Origin: Betaproteobacteria bacterium
GTDB lineage: Bacteria; Pseudomonadota; Gammaproteobacteria; Burkholderiales; SG8-41
Reading direction: 5' to 3'
Length of the DNA stretch: 8,853 bases
NCBI GenBank assembly: GCA_021300125.1
Contig: JAJTHX010000417.1
Coordinates: forward strand, 1-8,853
In this document: one piece after another, positions 1-6,133 of the stretch
Layout of the letters: every line of letters begins with the position of its first letter
Numbering within the stretch: the stretch's first letter is position 1
Position numbers and translations under genes: made by a program
The notes under the pieces: generated by a model
Told to the model about the DNA's origin: nothing
Databases searched by the model: none
The model's input: the letters and a program-made list of their open reading frames with translations, nothing else

Positions 1-105
1 CAGCGGCACGATGATGCGGATCGGCCGCTCGGGAAATTTCTGCGCTGATGCGATCAACGCCATCGCCGACAACACGATGGCAGCCAGTGCCTGCAGCAGT
101 TTCAT
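1..105 (-). CDS. Bug/TctC-family tripartite tricarboxylate receptor, N-terminal fragment
   Basis: Partial gene read leftward and cut by the window edge; only the first 35 codons are present. The peptide starts MKLLQALAAIVLSAMALIAS, a basic-hydrophobic Sec signal peptide ending near Ala-Ser-Ala-Gln. It continues KFPERPIRIIVPL, which matches the conserved start of mature Bug receptors (Y/F-P-x-R-P-I-R-x-I-V-P-F/L). These periplasmic proteins bind carboxylates or other small organic solutes, some for TctAB-type uptake and many as orphans. The ATG at 103-105 is preceded by a strong GGAGGGAG ribosome site (about 112-119). The ligand cannot be guessed from this fragment. The family assignment is fairly firm because the signal peptide and the IRIIVP motif agree, but it rests on few residues. 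Confidence 0.8.
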   Translation of the reverse strand, partial: MKLLQALAAIVLSAMALIASAQKFPERPIRIIVPL

Positions 106-165
106 CTCTACTCCCTCCGGTTGCGTGGACGGCTTCATTGCGCCGGGTCTTGCGCCCGTTGCGCG

Positions 166-186
166 CGGCGGCCGGGATGGCCGCCG
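166..186. repeat. GC-rich inverted repeat, 8-bp stem and 5-nt loop
   Basis: CGGCGGCC at 166-173 is perfectly complementary to GGCCGCCG at 179-186, with loop GGGAT on the plus strand. It lies between the nitroreductase stop and the receptor start. No T-run follows on either strand, so it is not a standard intrinsic terminator. It could act as an mRNA-stabilising or attenuating hairpin in the leftward transcript. Confidence 0.55.
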
Positions 187-197
187 ATGCATGTTAC

Positions 198-239
198 GGT
201 CCGCGCCGGCTTCGCACAATGCGGTCGCGCGCGCGGACC
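198..239. repeat. Inverted repeat, 9-bp stem with nested 4-bp stem
   Basis: GGTCCGCGC at 198-206 pairs perfectly with GCGCGGACC at 231-239. Inside the 24-nt loop, CGCA (213-216) pairs with TGCG (220-223). In the leftward transcript the hairpin begins 7 nt after the nitroreductase stop codon. There is no U-tract, so the likeliest roles are a 3'-end stabilising hairpin or a Rho-assisted termination site. The pairing is certain; the function is inferred. Confidence 0.55.
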
Positions 240-246
240 TGTACCA

Positions 247-852
247 TCAGCCCGCCGCCACACCCCAGCGGCCGCGGTAAAACCGCTCGCCCACCGGCTT
301 GCGTGCGCGCGGCTTGAGTTCCTTCTGCCGGGTCTCCTCATCGGCAATGGTGTCCGCTTCGGCCTGATAGCCCACCGCAACCATCGCCATCGGCGTGAAG
401 TCTTCCGGTATCGAAAACGCGGCGCGGACTTTGGCGATATCGAAGCCGCCCATCTGGTGCGCCACCAGGCCCTGGGCCACCGCCTCGAGGGACAGCGACA
501 GCGCGGCCATGCCGGTGTCGTACTGGGCCCAGCGGTTGGGCTGGCCGTTGTGCTCGAAATGCGTCGCAGCGCAGGCCAGCATCAGCAGCGGGGCCCGGTG
601 CGCCCACTTGTGGTTGCTCGGCGACAGGCAGTCGAATGCGGCCTGCCAGCCTGCTGCATCGTCGGCGCGGTTCCACACCAGGAATCGCCAGGGCTCGGCA
701 CCGAAGCACGATGGCGCCCAGCGCGCTGCCTCGATCAAAGCGGTGATGTGCTGGTGGCTGACCGGCCGCTCACCATCATAGGCGCGCGGACTCCAGCGCC
801 GCGCCGCCAGTTCATTGATCGTTACCGCAGTGAGTGCGCGTCGATCTTTCAT
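247..852 (-). CDS. Nitroreductase family flavoprotein
   Basis: A 201-residue protein of usual length for the FMN-dependent nitroreductase fold, which uses NAD(P)H to reduce nitroaromatics, quinones or similar substrates in the cytoplasm. Visible motifs: RRWSPRAY at 18-25, the FMN-phosphate region; WAPSCFGAEPWRF at 45-57, the second FMN/active-site stretch; AHQMGGFD at 131-138; MAMVAVGY at 155-162; and a C-terminal RKPVGERFYRGRWG (184-197), typical of this subfamily. The ATG at 850-852 is chosen because AAGGAG lies about 7 nt upstream. An in-frame start at 921 would add 23 residues that overlap the exporter gene. The gene follows the MFS exporter with a 25-bp gap, so the two are probably co-transcribed. 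The physiological substrate is unknown. Confidence 0.92.
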   Translation of the reverse strand: MKDRRALTAVTINELAARRWSPRAYDGERPVSHQHITALIEAARWAPSCFGAEPWRFLVWNRADDAAGWQAAFDCLSPSNHKWAHRAPLLMLACAATHFEHNGQPNRWAQYDTGMAALSLSLEAVAQGLVAHQMGGFDIAKVRAAFSIPEDFTPMAMVAVGYQAEADTIADEETRQKELKPRARKPVGERFYRGRWGVAAG

Positions 853-854
853 TT

Positions 855-862
855 TTTTCTCC
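855..862 (-). promoter_or_regulatory. Ribosome binding site deciding the nitroreductase start
   Basis: Reading leftward, AAAGGAG lies just upstream of the ATG at 852, separated by an A-rich spacer. It is the best ribosome site near either possible start and rules against the longer start at 921. It sits in a short AT-rich gap (about 851-895) between the exporter and nitroreductase genes. Confidence 0.75.
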
Positions 863-877
863 TTTAATATCAATGAG

Positions 878-2506
878 TTATAAATTTTCTTCACTCCCGT
901 CGGCAGAACCCTCGCCGGCACCGACCGCCACCAGATGGGTCACCCGTGGCGGTTCGTCGCCGCGATGATAAGCGCGTACCCGCGACAGCAGGGGCGCATC
1001 GGCCTCGGTAACGCGATCGTGCTGGCGCTGATGCTCGCCCCAGGACTCGACCACGAAACTCTCGACATAACGCCCGGCGTTCTGCGGGTCCTCGAACAGA
1101 TTCCAGGCCATTGCACCGTCACGGCAGCGCACGCGTTCGAGCCCAAGCGCCGCCTCGACAAACGCCGCGGCATCCGCCGGCGCAATGCGGTATTCCACCT
1201 GCACCGTCACCGGCCCGCGCTCGGTCGCGATGCCGGCCGGTTCCAGCGCGCGCATCAATGGCGCCGGTGCGCTGCGCGCAACGCCATCCTCGCCGCCCAG
1301 CGTCATGCGCCAGGTCAGCAGCATCGCCAGCAGCGATGCGATGGCCGCCGCGAACAGCGCAGCCGGCACGCTCCATTGCGTGGCCACGCCACCCCAGATC
1401 ACCGCGCCCCCGGTCATGCCCAGGGCATACACCATCAGGTAGATCGACAGCGCGCGGGCGCGCACCCACTGCGGCACCGCAGTCTGCGCGCTGACATGCA
1501 GCGTTGACAGCAGGGTCAGCCACGCGGCACCGGCGGCAAATACCGCCGGCAGCAGCGCTGCCAGCGTCGACGCCAGGGCAAGCCCCACTGTTGCGGCGGC
1601 AAACAGCACGGTGGCACCGCGCACCAGCGCATCGCGGCTCAGGCGCCGGCGCAGCCTGGGCATCACCATCGCCGCGCTCACCGCGCCGATGCCGATGCCG
1701 CCCAGCAACAGGCCGTAGGCATTCGGACCGCCGCCGGCATTGAGCGCAACCAGCGGCAGCAGGGCCCACGGCGCCGAGGCAAACACGAAAAATCCGGCCG
1801 CTCTGGCCATCACATACTGCAACGCCGTGGCCTGGCGCACGTAACGCAGACCCGCGCGCAGCGCGCCGGCAAAACGTTCGGCCGGCCCGCTGGACGCTGG
1901 CGGGCCGCGCCGCCAGCGCGCCAGGACGACGATGAGTCCGGCGAACGACAGCGCATTGAGCAGGAAGGCCGCCTGCGGCCCGGACATCGCCACCACCACG
2001 CCCGCGCAGGCAGGGCCCACCGCCCGCGCGAGGTTGACGCCGAGACTGTTGAGTGCGATCGCCGCCAGCAGCTGGGACTTGGGCACCAGTTCATGCACCG
2101 TGGCGGCCCAGGCCGGCACATTCAGCGCCGCGCCGCAGGCCAGCGCGAACGTGAAACCGAGCAGCGACCAGGCCGACAGCCAGCCCAGCATCGAACTCAG
2201 CGCAAGCATCAGCGCCACCAGCGCCATCCAGCATTGCACCGCGATCAGGTAGCGCCGGCGGTCGATGATGTCGGCCAGGGCCCCGCCGGGCAGGGCGAGC
2301 AGGAAGATCGGCAGCGCGGTGGCCGCCTGCACCAGGGACACCATCACCGGCCGGGGGTCGAGCGTGACCATCAGCCAGCCGGCGCCGACCTCGTGCATCC
2401 AGGTGCCGATGTTGGACACCACGGTGGCAATCCAGAGCGCGCGGAACAGCGGCTGGCGCAGTGGCGCCCAGGCGGAAGGTGCGGTGTCGGAGTCGGGCGC
2501 GGTCAT
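878..2506 (-). CDS. MFS_3 family exporter with C-terminal ABM-like domain
   Basis: A 542-residue inner-membrane transporter of the MFS_3 (EntS-like 'transmembrane secretion effector') family, probably a proton-driven drug or metabolite exporter. Counting from the ATG at 2506: a conserved start APLRQPLFRALW (14-25), SNIGTWMHEVGAGWLM (31-46), and the MFS motif-A loop GGALADIIDRRR (74-85). Many hydrophobic segments follow up to about residue 400. A soluble tail from about 430 to 527 contains VEYRIAPADAAAF, AMAWNLFEDP, ESFVVESWGEHQRQHDR and VRAYHRGDEP, the antibiotic-monooxygenase-like tail usual in this family. The start is uncertain: GTG 2545 and ATG 2533 and 2530 are also in frame, and none has a strong ribosome site. 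ATG 2506 was chosen because the protein then begins like its relatives. The nitroreductase follows 25 bp downstream. Substrate unknown. Confidence 0.9.
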   Translation of the reverse strand: MTAPDSDTAPSAWAPLRQPLFRALWIATVVSNIGTWMHEVGAGWLMVTLDPRPVMVSLVQAATALPIFLLALPGGALADIIDRRRYLIAVQCWMALVALMLALSSMLGWLSAWSLLGFTFALACGAALNVPAWAATVHELVPKSQLLAAIALNSLGVNLARAVGPACAGVVVAMSGPQAAFLLNALSFAGLIVVLARWRRGPPASSGPAERFAGALRAGLRYVRQATALQYVMARAAGFFVFASAPWALLPLVALNAGGGPNAYGLLLGGIGIGAVSAAMVMPRLRRRLSRDALVRGATVLFAAATVGLALASTLAALLPAVFAAGAAWLTLLSTLHVSAQTAVPQWVRARALSIYLMVYALGMTGGAVIWGGVATQWSVPAALFAAAIASLLAMLLTWRMTLGGEDGVARSAPAPLMRALEPAGIATERGPVTVQVEYRIAPADAAAFVEAALGLERVRCRDGAMAWNLFEDPQNAGRYVESFVVESWGEHQRQHDRVTEADAPLLSRVRAYHRGDEPPRVTHLVAVGAGEGSADGSEENL

Positions 2507-2623
2507 CGGTGGCTCATGCTGACCGGCCATCATAACCGAGCGCACGCAGTGGATTTCAGGCGCCGCCTCGCTGTAAGCTGCGGCCTTCGCTCATACTCCC
2601 AATTACCCTCACCCGGAGAATCC
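2507..2623. promoter_or_regulatory. Divergent intergenic region between exporter and methyltransferase genes
   Basis: The gap between the divergent exporter and methyltransferase genes is 117 bp with the preferred exporter start, or 78 bp with the GTG at 2545. It must hold promoters in both directions unless the exporter start lies further upstream. A weak -10-like CATACT is visible at 2592-2597 on the plus strand, without a convincing -35. No clear palindromic operator was found. Confidence 0.4.
2615..2619 (+). promoter_or_regulatory. Ribosome binding site of the Tat-signal methyltransferase
   Basis: GGAGA sits 4 nt before the ATG at 2624. It supports this start over the much longer open frame that runs back to 2093 through the antisense of the exporter gene. 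The peptide beginning here also carries a complete signal sequence, which agrees with the choice. Confidence 0.75.
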
Positions 2624-3535
2624 ATGCTTTCACGCCGCTCGTTCCTGTCGGCAGTGGCCGTTGCCGCTGCACTCAAAAGCGTCGCCGCCCGCGCCCAGGA
2701 ACGTTTTTCCCCTTTCGTCGGCAGCAACCCCGAAAACGTCACGCGCATGGTCGAGCTGGCCGCACCCAAGACCGGCGAAACCGTGATTGATCTGGGCTCC
2801 GGCGACGGCCGCATCGTTTTTGCCGCAACCCAGGGCCGCCCCGGTGTGCGCGGCATCGGCGTGGACATCAACGCCGAGCTGGTGGCCAAGGCCAACGCGG
2901 CGGCCAAGGAACAGAAACTTGCCGACCGCGTGCAGTTCCTGCACCAGAACGTGTTCGACGCCGACCTGTCGAAAGTCGACGTGATTTTCATGTGGCTGTT
3001 TCCGGAGCTGATGCGCCTGCTGCGCCCGAAGATCCTGCGCGAGGCGCGCCCGGGTACCCGCCTGGTCGCGGCAACGTGGGACATGGGCCCCTGGTGGCCG
3101 GCCGATGCTACTGATGATCCCCCGGGTTCCTTCATGACCATCCGCCAGTGGGTGGTGCCGGCGCGCATCGAGGGCAGCTGGGAATGGGAGATCAGCCTGC
3201 GCGAGCGCAGCTACCGTTTCGAAGCGCTGCTCGAGCAGCGCGTGCAGCAGGCCGAAGGACAGATCCGCGTCGGCAACCGCCGAGAACTGCTGCAGAACAT
3301 GACCCTGCGTGCCGCAGCACTGGCCTTCACCACCCAGATCACGCTGCCCGGCACCGGCTACGCCCGGCTCTCCTTCAACGGCAACGTGCAGGGCGACGCG
3401 ATTGAAGGTACGCTCGAAGCGCAGATCCCGAAGCGCGGCGAGGACAACGAAACCGAGACCGTGCGCCTGCCGTGGCGTGCGCGGCGTTCGGCGGGCACCG
3501 CCTACTTCGCGCCCACCGGCACCAACATCAACTGA
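2624..3535 (+). CDS. Class I SAM-dependent methyltransferase-like protein with Tat-type signal peptide
   Basis: A 303-residue protein. The N-terminus MLSRRSFLSAVAVAAALKSV has a twin-arginine motif SRRSFL (3-8), a hydrophobic core and a likely cleavage site after Ala-Arg-Ala (22-24), so export by Tat is predicted. The body has a Rossmann methyltransferase core: VIDLGSGDG (54-62, SAM motif I), GIGVDI with acidic D81, and VQFLHQNVFDADL (103-115) before strand 4. This resembles the small FAM173/ATPSC-KMT-like family. A C-terminal region (about 176-285) rich in predicted beta strands follows, with repeated hydrophobic and Gly motifs such as FNGNVQGDAIEGTLE. The target is unknown. SAM is normally cytoplasmic, so an exported enzyme would be odd: either the signal acts as a membrane anchor, or the protein binds another ligand. 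The fold is firm; the function and location are inferred. Confidence 0.85.
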   Translation: MLSRRSFLSAVAVAAALKSVAARAQERFSPFVGSNPENVTRMVELAAPKTGETVIDLGSGDGRIVFAATQGRPGVRGIGVDINAELVAKANAAAKEQKLADRVQFLHQNVFDADLSKVDVIFMWLFPELMRLLRPKILREARPGTRLVAATWDMGPWWPADATDDPPGSFMTIRQWVVPARIEGSWEWEISLRERSYRFEALLEQRVQQAEGQIRVGNRRELLQNMTLRAAALAFTTQITLPGTGYARLSFNGNVQGDAIEGTLEAQIPKRGEDNETETVRLPWRARRSAGTAYFAPTGTNIN

Positions 3536-3539
3536 AGCC

Positions 3540-3567
3540 CGCGACCCGGGGTGGATCCGGGTCTGCG
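3540..3567 (+). terminator. GC-rich hairpin after the methyltransferase gene
   Basis: GACCCGG (3543-3549) pairs with CCGGGTC (3557-3563) around a 7-nt loop. With a one-base bulge, CGC (3540-3542) can also pair with GCG (3565-3567). It starts 4 nt after the stop codon. No T-run follows, so it is only a candidate terminator or 3'-stabilising hairpin. Confidence 0.4.
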
Positions 3568-3713
3568 CCGTCCAGGCTGAATCGTGACCATGACTGCGCC
3601 GGAGTCGACACCCCGGGATGGCCGTGATTGCACCAGACATGCGCCTCGGACCGGTCTGCATCCAGAGACAGGGGCGTTCGCCGTGTGACACGTACACGAC
3701 GGGCTGGCCTGCG

Positions 3714-3726
3714 CCGGAGACCGGCT
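3714..3726 (-). terminator. Short hairpin after the flavodoxin-like gene
   Basis: GCCGG (3714-3718) and CCGGC (3722-3726) form a 5-bp stem with a 3-nt loop, 5 nt past the stop of the leftward gene. It lacks a U-tract and is short. It is listed only as a weak candidate for transcript-end structure. Confidence 0.25.
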
Positions 3727-3731
3727 GGCGT

Positions 3732-4298
3732 TCAGGCACGCGGTCGGGCCGCCGCGAACTGGGCCACGCGCCGGCCGAGGTGTTCTGCGGTCTTCAGGTC
3801 GCTTGCAGGAATCGCATCGGCGCCCTGATCGACATTGGACTGGGTCATCAGTCCGGTGAAGCTGCCCATGCGGTTGAGATCCTCGGGGCTGCCCTTGCTT
3901 GAGTTGTTGCCGGGCATCAGGCCCAGGCCAACCCAGACCATGCCGTGCTGCATCGCCAGCGTGAACATCTGGTTGATGGTGTTGTACTTGTCGCCATTGA
4001 CGCTGCCGGAGTGGGTAAAACCGGCGGCAATCTTGTCCTTCCAGCCCTGGGTGAACCAGACCTTGGAACTGGCATCGGCGAAAGCCTTGAACGGTGCCGA
4101 CGCACTGCCCATGTAGGTCGGCGCACCGAAGATGATGGCATCGGCGGCGGCCAGATCCTCCCAGCGCCTGTCCGCGTCGGCGACACTGATCGACTGCACG
4201 GTGACTCCGGACAACTGGGCCGCGCCACGCGCGACGGCCTTGGCGATTTCAGCGGTATGGCCGTAGCCGCTGTGGTAAACGATGGCGATTTTGCTCAT
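3732..4298 (-). CDS. Flavodoxin-fold NAD(P)H:quinone reductase-like protein (WrbA-like)
   Basis: A 188-residue soluble flavodoxin-like protein with no signal peptide. The FMN-phosphate loop is YHSGYGHT (8-15) after the first strand KIAIVY. The second FMN-contact region is FGAPTYMGSASAPFKAF (57-73), and the third is AGFTHSGSVNGDKYNT (92-107). The order and wording match WrbA and related NAD(P)H-dependent FMN reductases, which reduce quinones by two electrons and so avoid semiquinone formation. The ATG at 4296-4298 has GGAG about 8 nt upstream. The gene follows the pirin gene with a 56-bp gap on the same strand, so co-transcription is likely. This pairing fits oxidation and reduction of aromatic or quinone compounds. 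The exact substrate is unknown, and I did not use the name wrbA because the C-terminal half diverges. Confidence 0.88.
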   Translation of the reverse strand: MSKIAIVYHSGYGHTAEIAKAVARGAAQLSGVTVQSISVADADRRWEDLAAADAIIFGAPTYMGSASAPFKAFADASSKVWFTQGWKDKIAAGFTHSGSVNGDKYNTINQMFTLAMQHGMVWVGLGLMPGNNSSKGSPEDLNRMGSFTGLMTQSNVDQGADAIPASDLKTAEHLGRRVAQFAAARPRA

Positions 4299-4354
4299 GA
4301 AGTTGACTCCTGTTGGTATCGGTGGAAACGCTTGCGGATGGTTGATGGCGGCAT

Positions 4355-5050
4355 TCAGGGCAGGTCGAACACCAGCACCTCGGCGTCGCTGCCGTTTTCG
4401 ATGCGGATGATTGCGGCCCCGGTTTTCATGGCATCACCGGCGCCCAGGCGCTGGCCGTTGACACAGAGGCTGCCGCGCGCGACATGGACATAGCCGCGAC
4501 GGCCTGCGGCGATGGTGAGCTGCGCCGCCTCGTTGCCGTCAAACAGCCCGGCGTGGAGAAAGGCGTCCTGGTTCATGCTGAGTGAACCGTCGCGCCCGTC
4601 CGGCGACACGATCAGGCGCAGACGGCCGCGCCTGTCTTCCGCAGTGAAATGCTTCTGCTCGTACGAGGGCTTGATGCCAGTGAACTTCGGCTCGATCCAG
4701 ATCTGCAGGAAGTGCGTGGCCCCGTCCTTGCTGTGGTTGAACTCGGAATGGCGCACGCCGGTGCCTGCGCTCATGCGCTGCACGTCGCCCGGCACGATCG
4801 TCGAGCCATTGCCCATCGAGTCCTGGTGCGCCAGCGCACCGTCGAGCACGTAGCTGATGATCTCCATGTCGCGGTGACCGTGGGTGCCGAAGCCGGCCCC
4901 GGCCTGCACACGATCCTCGTTGATCACGCGCAGCGGGCCATAGCCCATGAGCCCGGGATCGTGGTAATCGGCAAAGGAAAAGCTGTGGTACGAATCGAGC
5001 CAGCCGTGGTTGGCGTGGCCGCGGTCTTCACTTCTGCGCAGTTCCAGCAT
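4355..5050 (-). CDS. Pirin family bicupin, YhhW-like
   Basis: A 231-residue cytoplasmic bicupin, the same length as E. coli YhhW, whose family includes quercetin 2,3-dioxygenases. The metal ligands are all in place: H57 and H59 in GTHGHRDME, H101 and E103 in GVRHSEFN. Between them are the pirin hallmarks MEIISYVLDGALAHQDSMG and VPGDVQRMSAGTG. FLQIWIEP (114-121) begins the inter-domain part. The C-terminal cupin ends LVFDLP and lacks the His pair, as is usual. The start at 5048-5050 follows AGGAGA about 7 nt upstream; a longer in-frame start at 5146 would add 32 residues unlike any pirin. The gene is divergent from the LysR regulator and precedes the flavodoxin-like gene. The in vivo substrate is inferred to be a flavonoid or other aromatic compound. 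Confidence 0.94.
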   Translation of the reverse strand: MLELRRSEDRGHANHGWLDSYHSFSFADYHDPGLMGYGPLRVINEDRVQAGAGFGTHGHRDMEIISYVLDGALAHQDSMGNGSTIVPGDVQRMSAGTGVRHSEFNHSKDGATHFLQIWIEPKFTGIKPSYEQKHFTAEDRRGRLRLIVSPDGRDGSLSMNQDAFLHAGLFDGNEAAQLTIAAGRRGYVHVARGSLCVNGQRLGAGDAMKTGAAIIRIENGSDAEVLVFDLP

Positions 5051-5216
5051 GATGGTGTCTCCTGTCATCGGGGTTGCGTGCTGCAATGGGACGTATCCTG
5101 GGGAGACTGCCGGGCTCAAGAAAGCGAAAAGAACTGACCCAGTCAATCAGATTTTTTGAATAAAAATATTCAATTAAAACAGATAGTTGTATATGTTTTG
5201 GGAGTAAGGCAGAATC
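5051..5216. promoter_or_regulatory. Divergent AT-rich promoter region of pirin and LysR genes
   Basis: 166 bp between two divergent starts, with a striking AT-rich core at about 5150-5200 in an otherwise GC-rich window. For the pirin direction, TTGACT (5146-5141) with a 17-nt spacer leads to a weak -10 TTTCTT (5123-5118). The 18-bp palindrome lies just upstream of that -35. For the LysR direction, TATATG (5190-5195) is a possible -10 with only a poor -35. The LysR start at 5217 follows AAGG (5206-5209); a second ATG at 5223 is possible. Promoter positions are by eye. Confidence 0.55.
5156..5173. promoter_or_regulatory. Perfect 18-bp palindrome, candidate LysR operator
   Basis: TTGAATAAAAATATTCAA: 7-bp arms TTGAATA and TATTCAA around AAAA. 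It contains two T-N11-A matches (T5156-A5168 and T5161-A5173), the core of LysR binding sites. Its centre lies about 54 bp before the inferred start of pirin transcription, where a LysR recognition site usually sits. The symmetry is seen directly; binding by the adjacent regulator is inferred. Confidence 0.6.
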
Positions 5217-5768
5217 ATGGCCATGAGCCTCCGCCTGTCCCTCGATGCCCTGCTGGTGATCGACGCAATTGACCGCAGGGGCAGCTTCGCCGCCGCCGCG
5301 CACGAGCTGCACCGCGTGCCTTCGGCCGTGACCTACACCGTGCAGAAACTCGAACAGGATCTCGACGTGCTGCTGTTCGACCGCCGCGGCCATCGCGCCA
5401 AGCTGACCGTGGCCGGGCTTGAACTGCTCAACGAAGGCCGGCACCTGCTGCGTGCCGCCGGCGAACTTGAGGCGCGCGTGAAGCGCGTGGCCACCGGCTG
5501 GGAAGCCGAACTGCGCATCGCCTACGACGGCCTGATACCGGCGACCGCAATGCTGAAGCTGGCCGGTGACTTTTACGCCGGACACACGGAGACCCGCCTG
5601 CGCTTCTCGAGCGAGGTGCTCGGCGGCTGCTGGGATGCGCTGGCGTCCCATCGCGCAGACCTCGCCATCGGTGCCTCCGGCGAGGGGCCGGCGGGCGGCG
5701 GCTGCCAGACGCGGCCGCTGGGTGAAATCGACTGGGTGTTCTCGGTGGCGCCGGCGCATCCGCTGGCA

Positions 5769-5771
5769 TAA
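5769..5771 (+). other. Premature TAA codon in the LysR gene
   Basis: The codon context is CTG GCA TAA ACG CGC. Related proteins commonly read HPLA followed by a charged or polar residue and then REPL here. TAA is one substitution away from GAA, CAA, AAA, TCA, TTA, TAC and TAT. Both sides are in one frame with the same GC-rich codon use. No IS or frameshift is visible nearby. Confidence 0.9.
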
Positions 5772-6133
5772 ACGCGCGAGCCGCTGACCCGCGAGGACAT
5801 CCTCGCCCACCGCGCGGTGGTCGTCGCCGACAGCTCGCGCAACCTGCCGCCGCGCACCACCGGACTGCTGTCGGGTCAGGACACGCTGACCATCGCCGAT
5901 GCCGCGGCCAAGCTGCGCGCGCAGGTGATGGGGCTCGGTGTCGGCTACCTGCCGCAGTGCCTGGCCCAGGCTGCTGCGGCGCGCGTAGAGCTGGTGCTCA
6001 AGCGCACCGAGGAAGCCAAGGTCAGCCAGATGATGTATCTGGCCTGGCGCACCGCATCCCGCGGCAAGGCGCTGAAGTGGTTTGTCGACCGGGTTGATCA
6101 GCCGGGATGGCTGGACCGCGCACTGGAAACCGC

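Larger units (their letters stand above)
106..246. other. Intergenic gap between nitroreductase and Bug receptor genes
   Basis: A 141-bp very GC-rich gap between two minus-strand genes. It holds two inverted repeats, listed separately, and the ribosome site of the receptor gene at its left end. No convincing promoter is visible. I see no open frame here with a ribosome site or family resemblance. Confidence 0.6.
3536..3731. other. Convergent intergenic region
   Basis: 196 bp between the stop codons of the plus-strand methyltransferase and the minus-strand flavodoxin gene. It holds a hairpin at each end, listed separately. The interior contains a short imperfect palindrome CGTGTGACACG (about 3683-3693). 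I see no gene here with a ribosome site or family resemblance. Confidence 0.6.

Noticed and set aside
121..867. 248-codon plus-strand open frame opposite the nitroreductase
   Set aside because: Arg/His/Gly-rich shadow of a well-supported gene, without a ribosome site.
2093..2623. Long plus-strand open frame continuous with the methyltransferase gene
   Set aside because: It is antisense to the exporter, has a low-complexity Arg/Gln/His-rich translation, and the true start at 2624 has a ribosome site and a signal peptide.
3683..3693. Short palindrome CGTGTGACACG as an operator
   Set aside because: It lies between two convergent gene ends, where no promoter is expected, and a match of this length can arise by chance.
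2630..3739. 369-codon minus-strand open frame
   Set aside because: It lies opposite the methyltransferase gene, and its translation shows no family motif. Long antisense frames are expected in GC-rich DNA with G/C-ending codons.
5028..5810. 260-codon minus-strand open frame opposite the LysR gene
   Set aside because: It crosses the divergent promoter region and mirrors the LysR codons; no recognisable protein or ribosome site.
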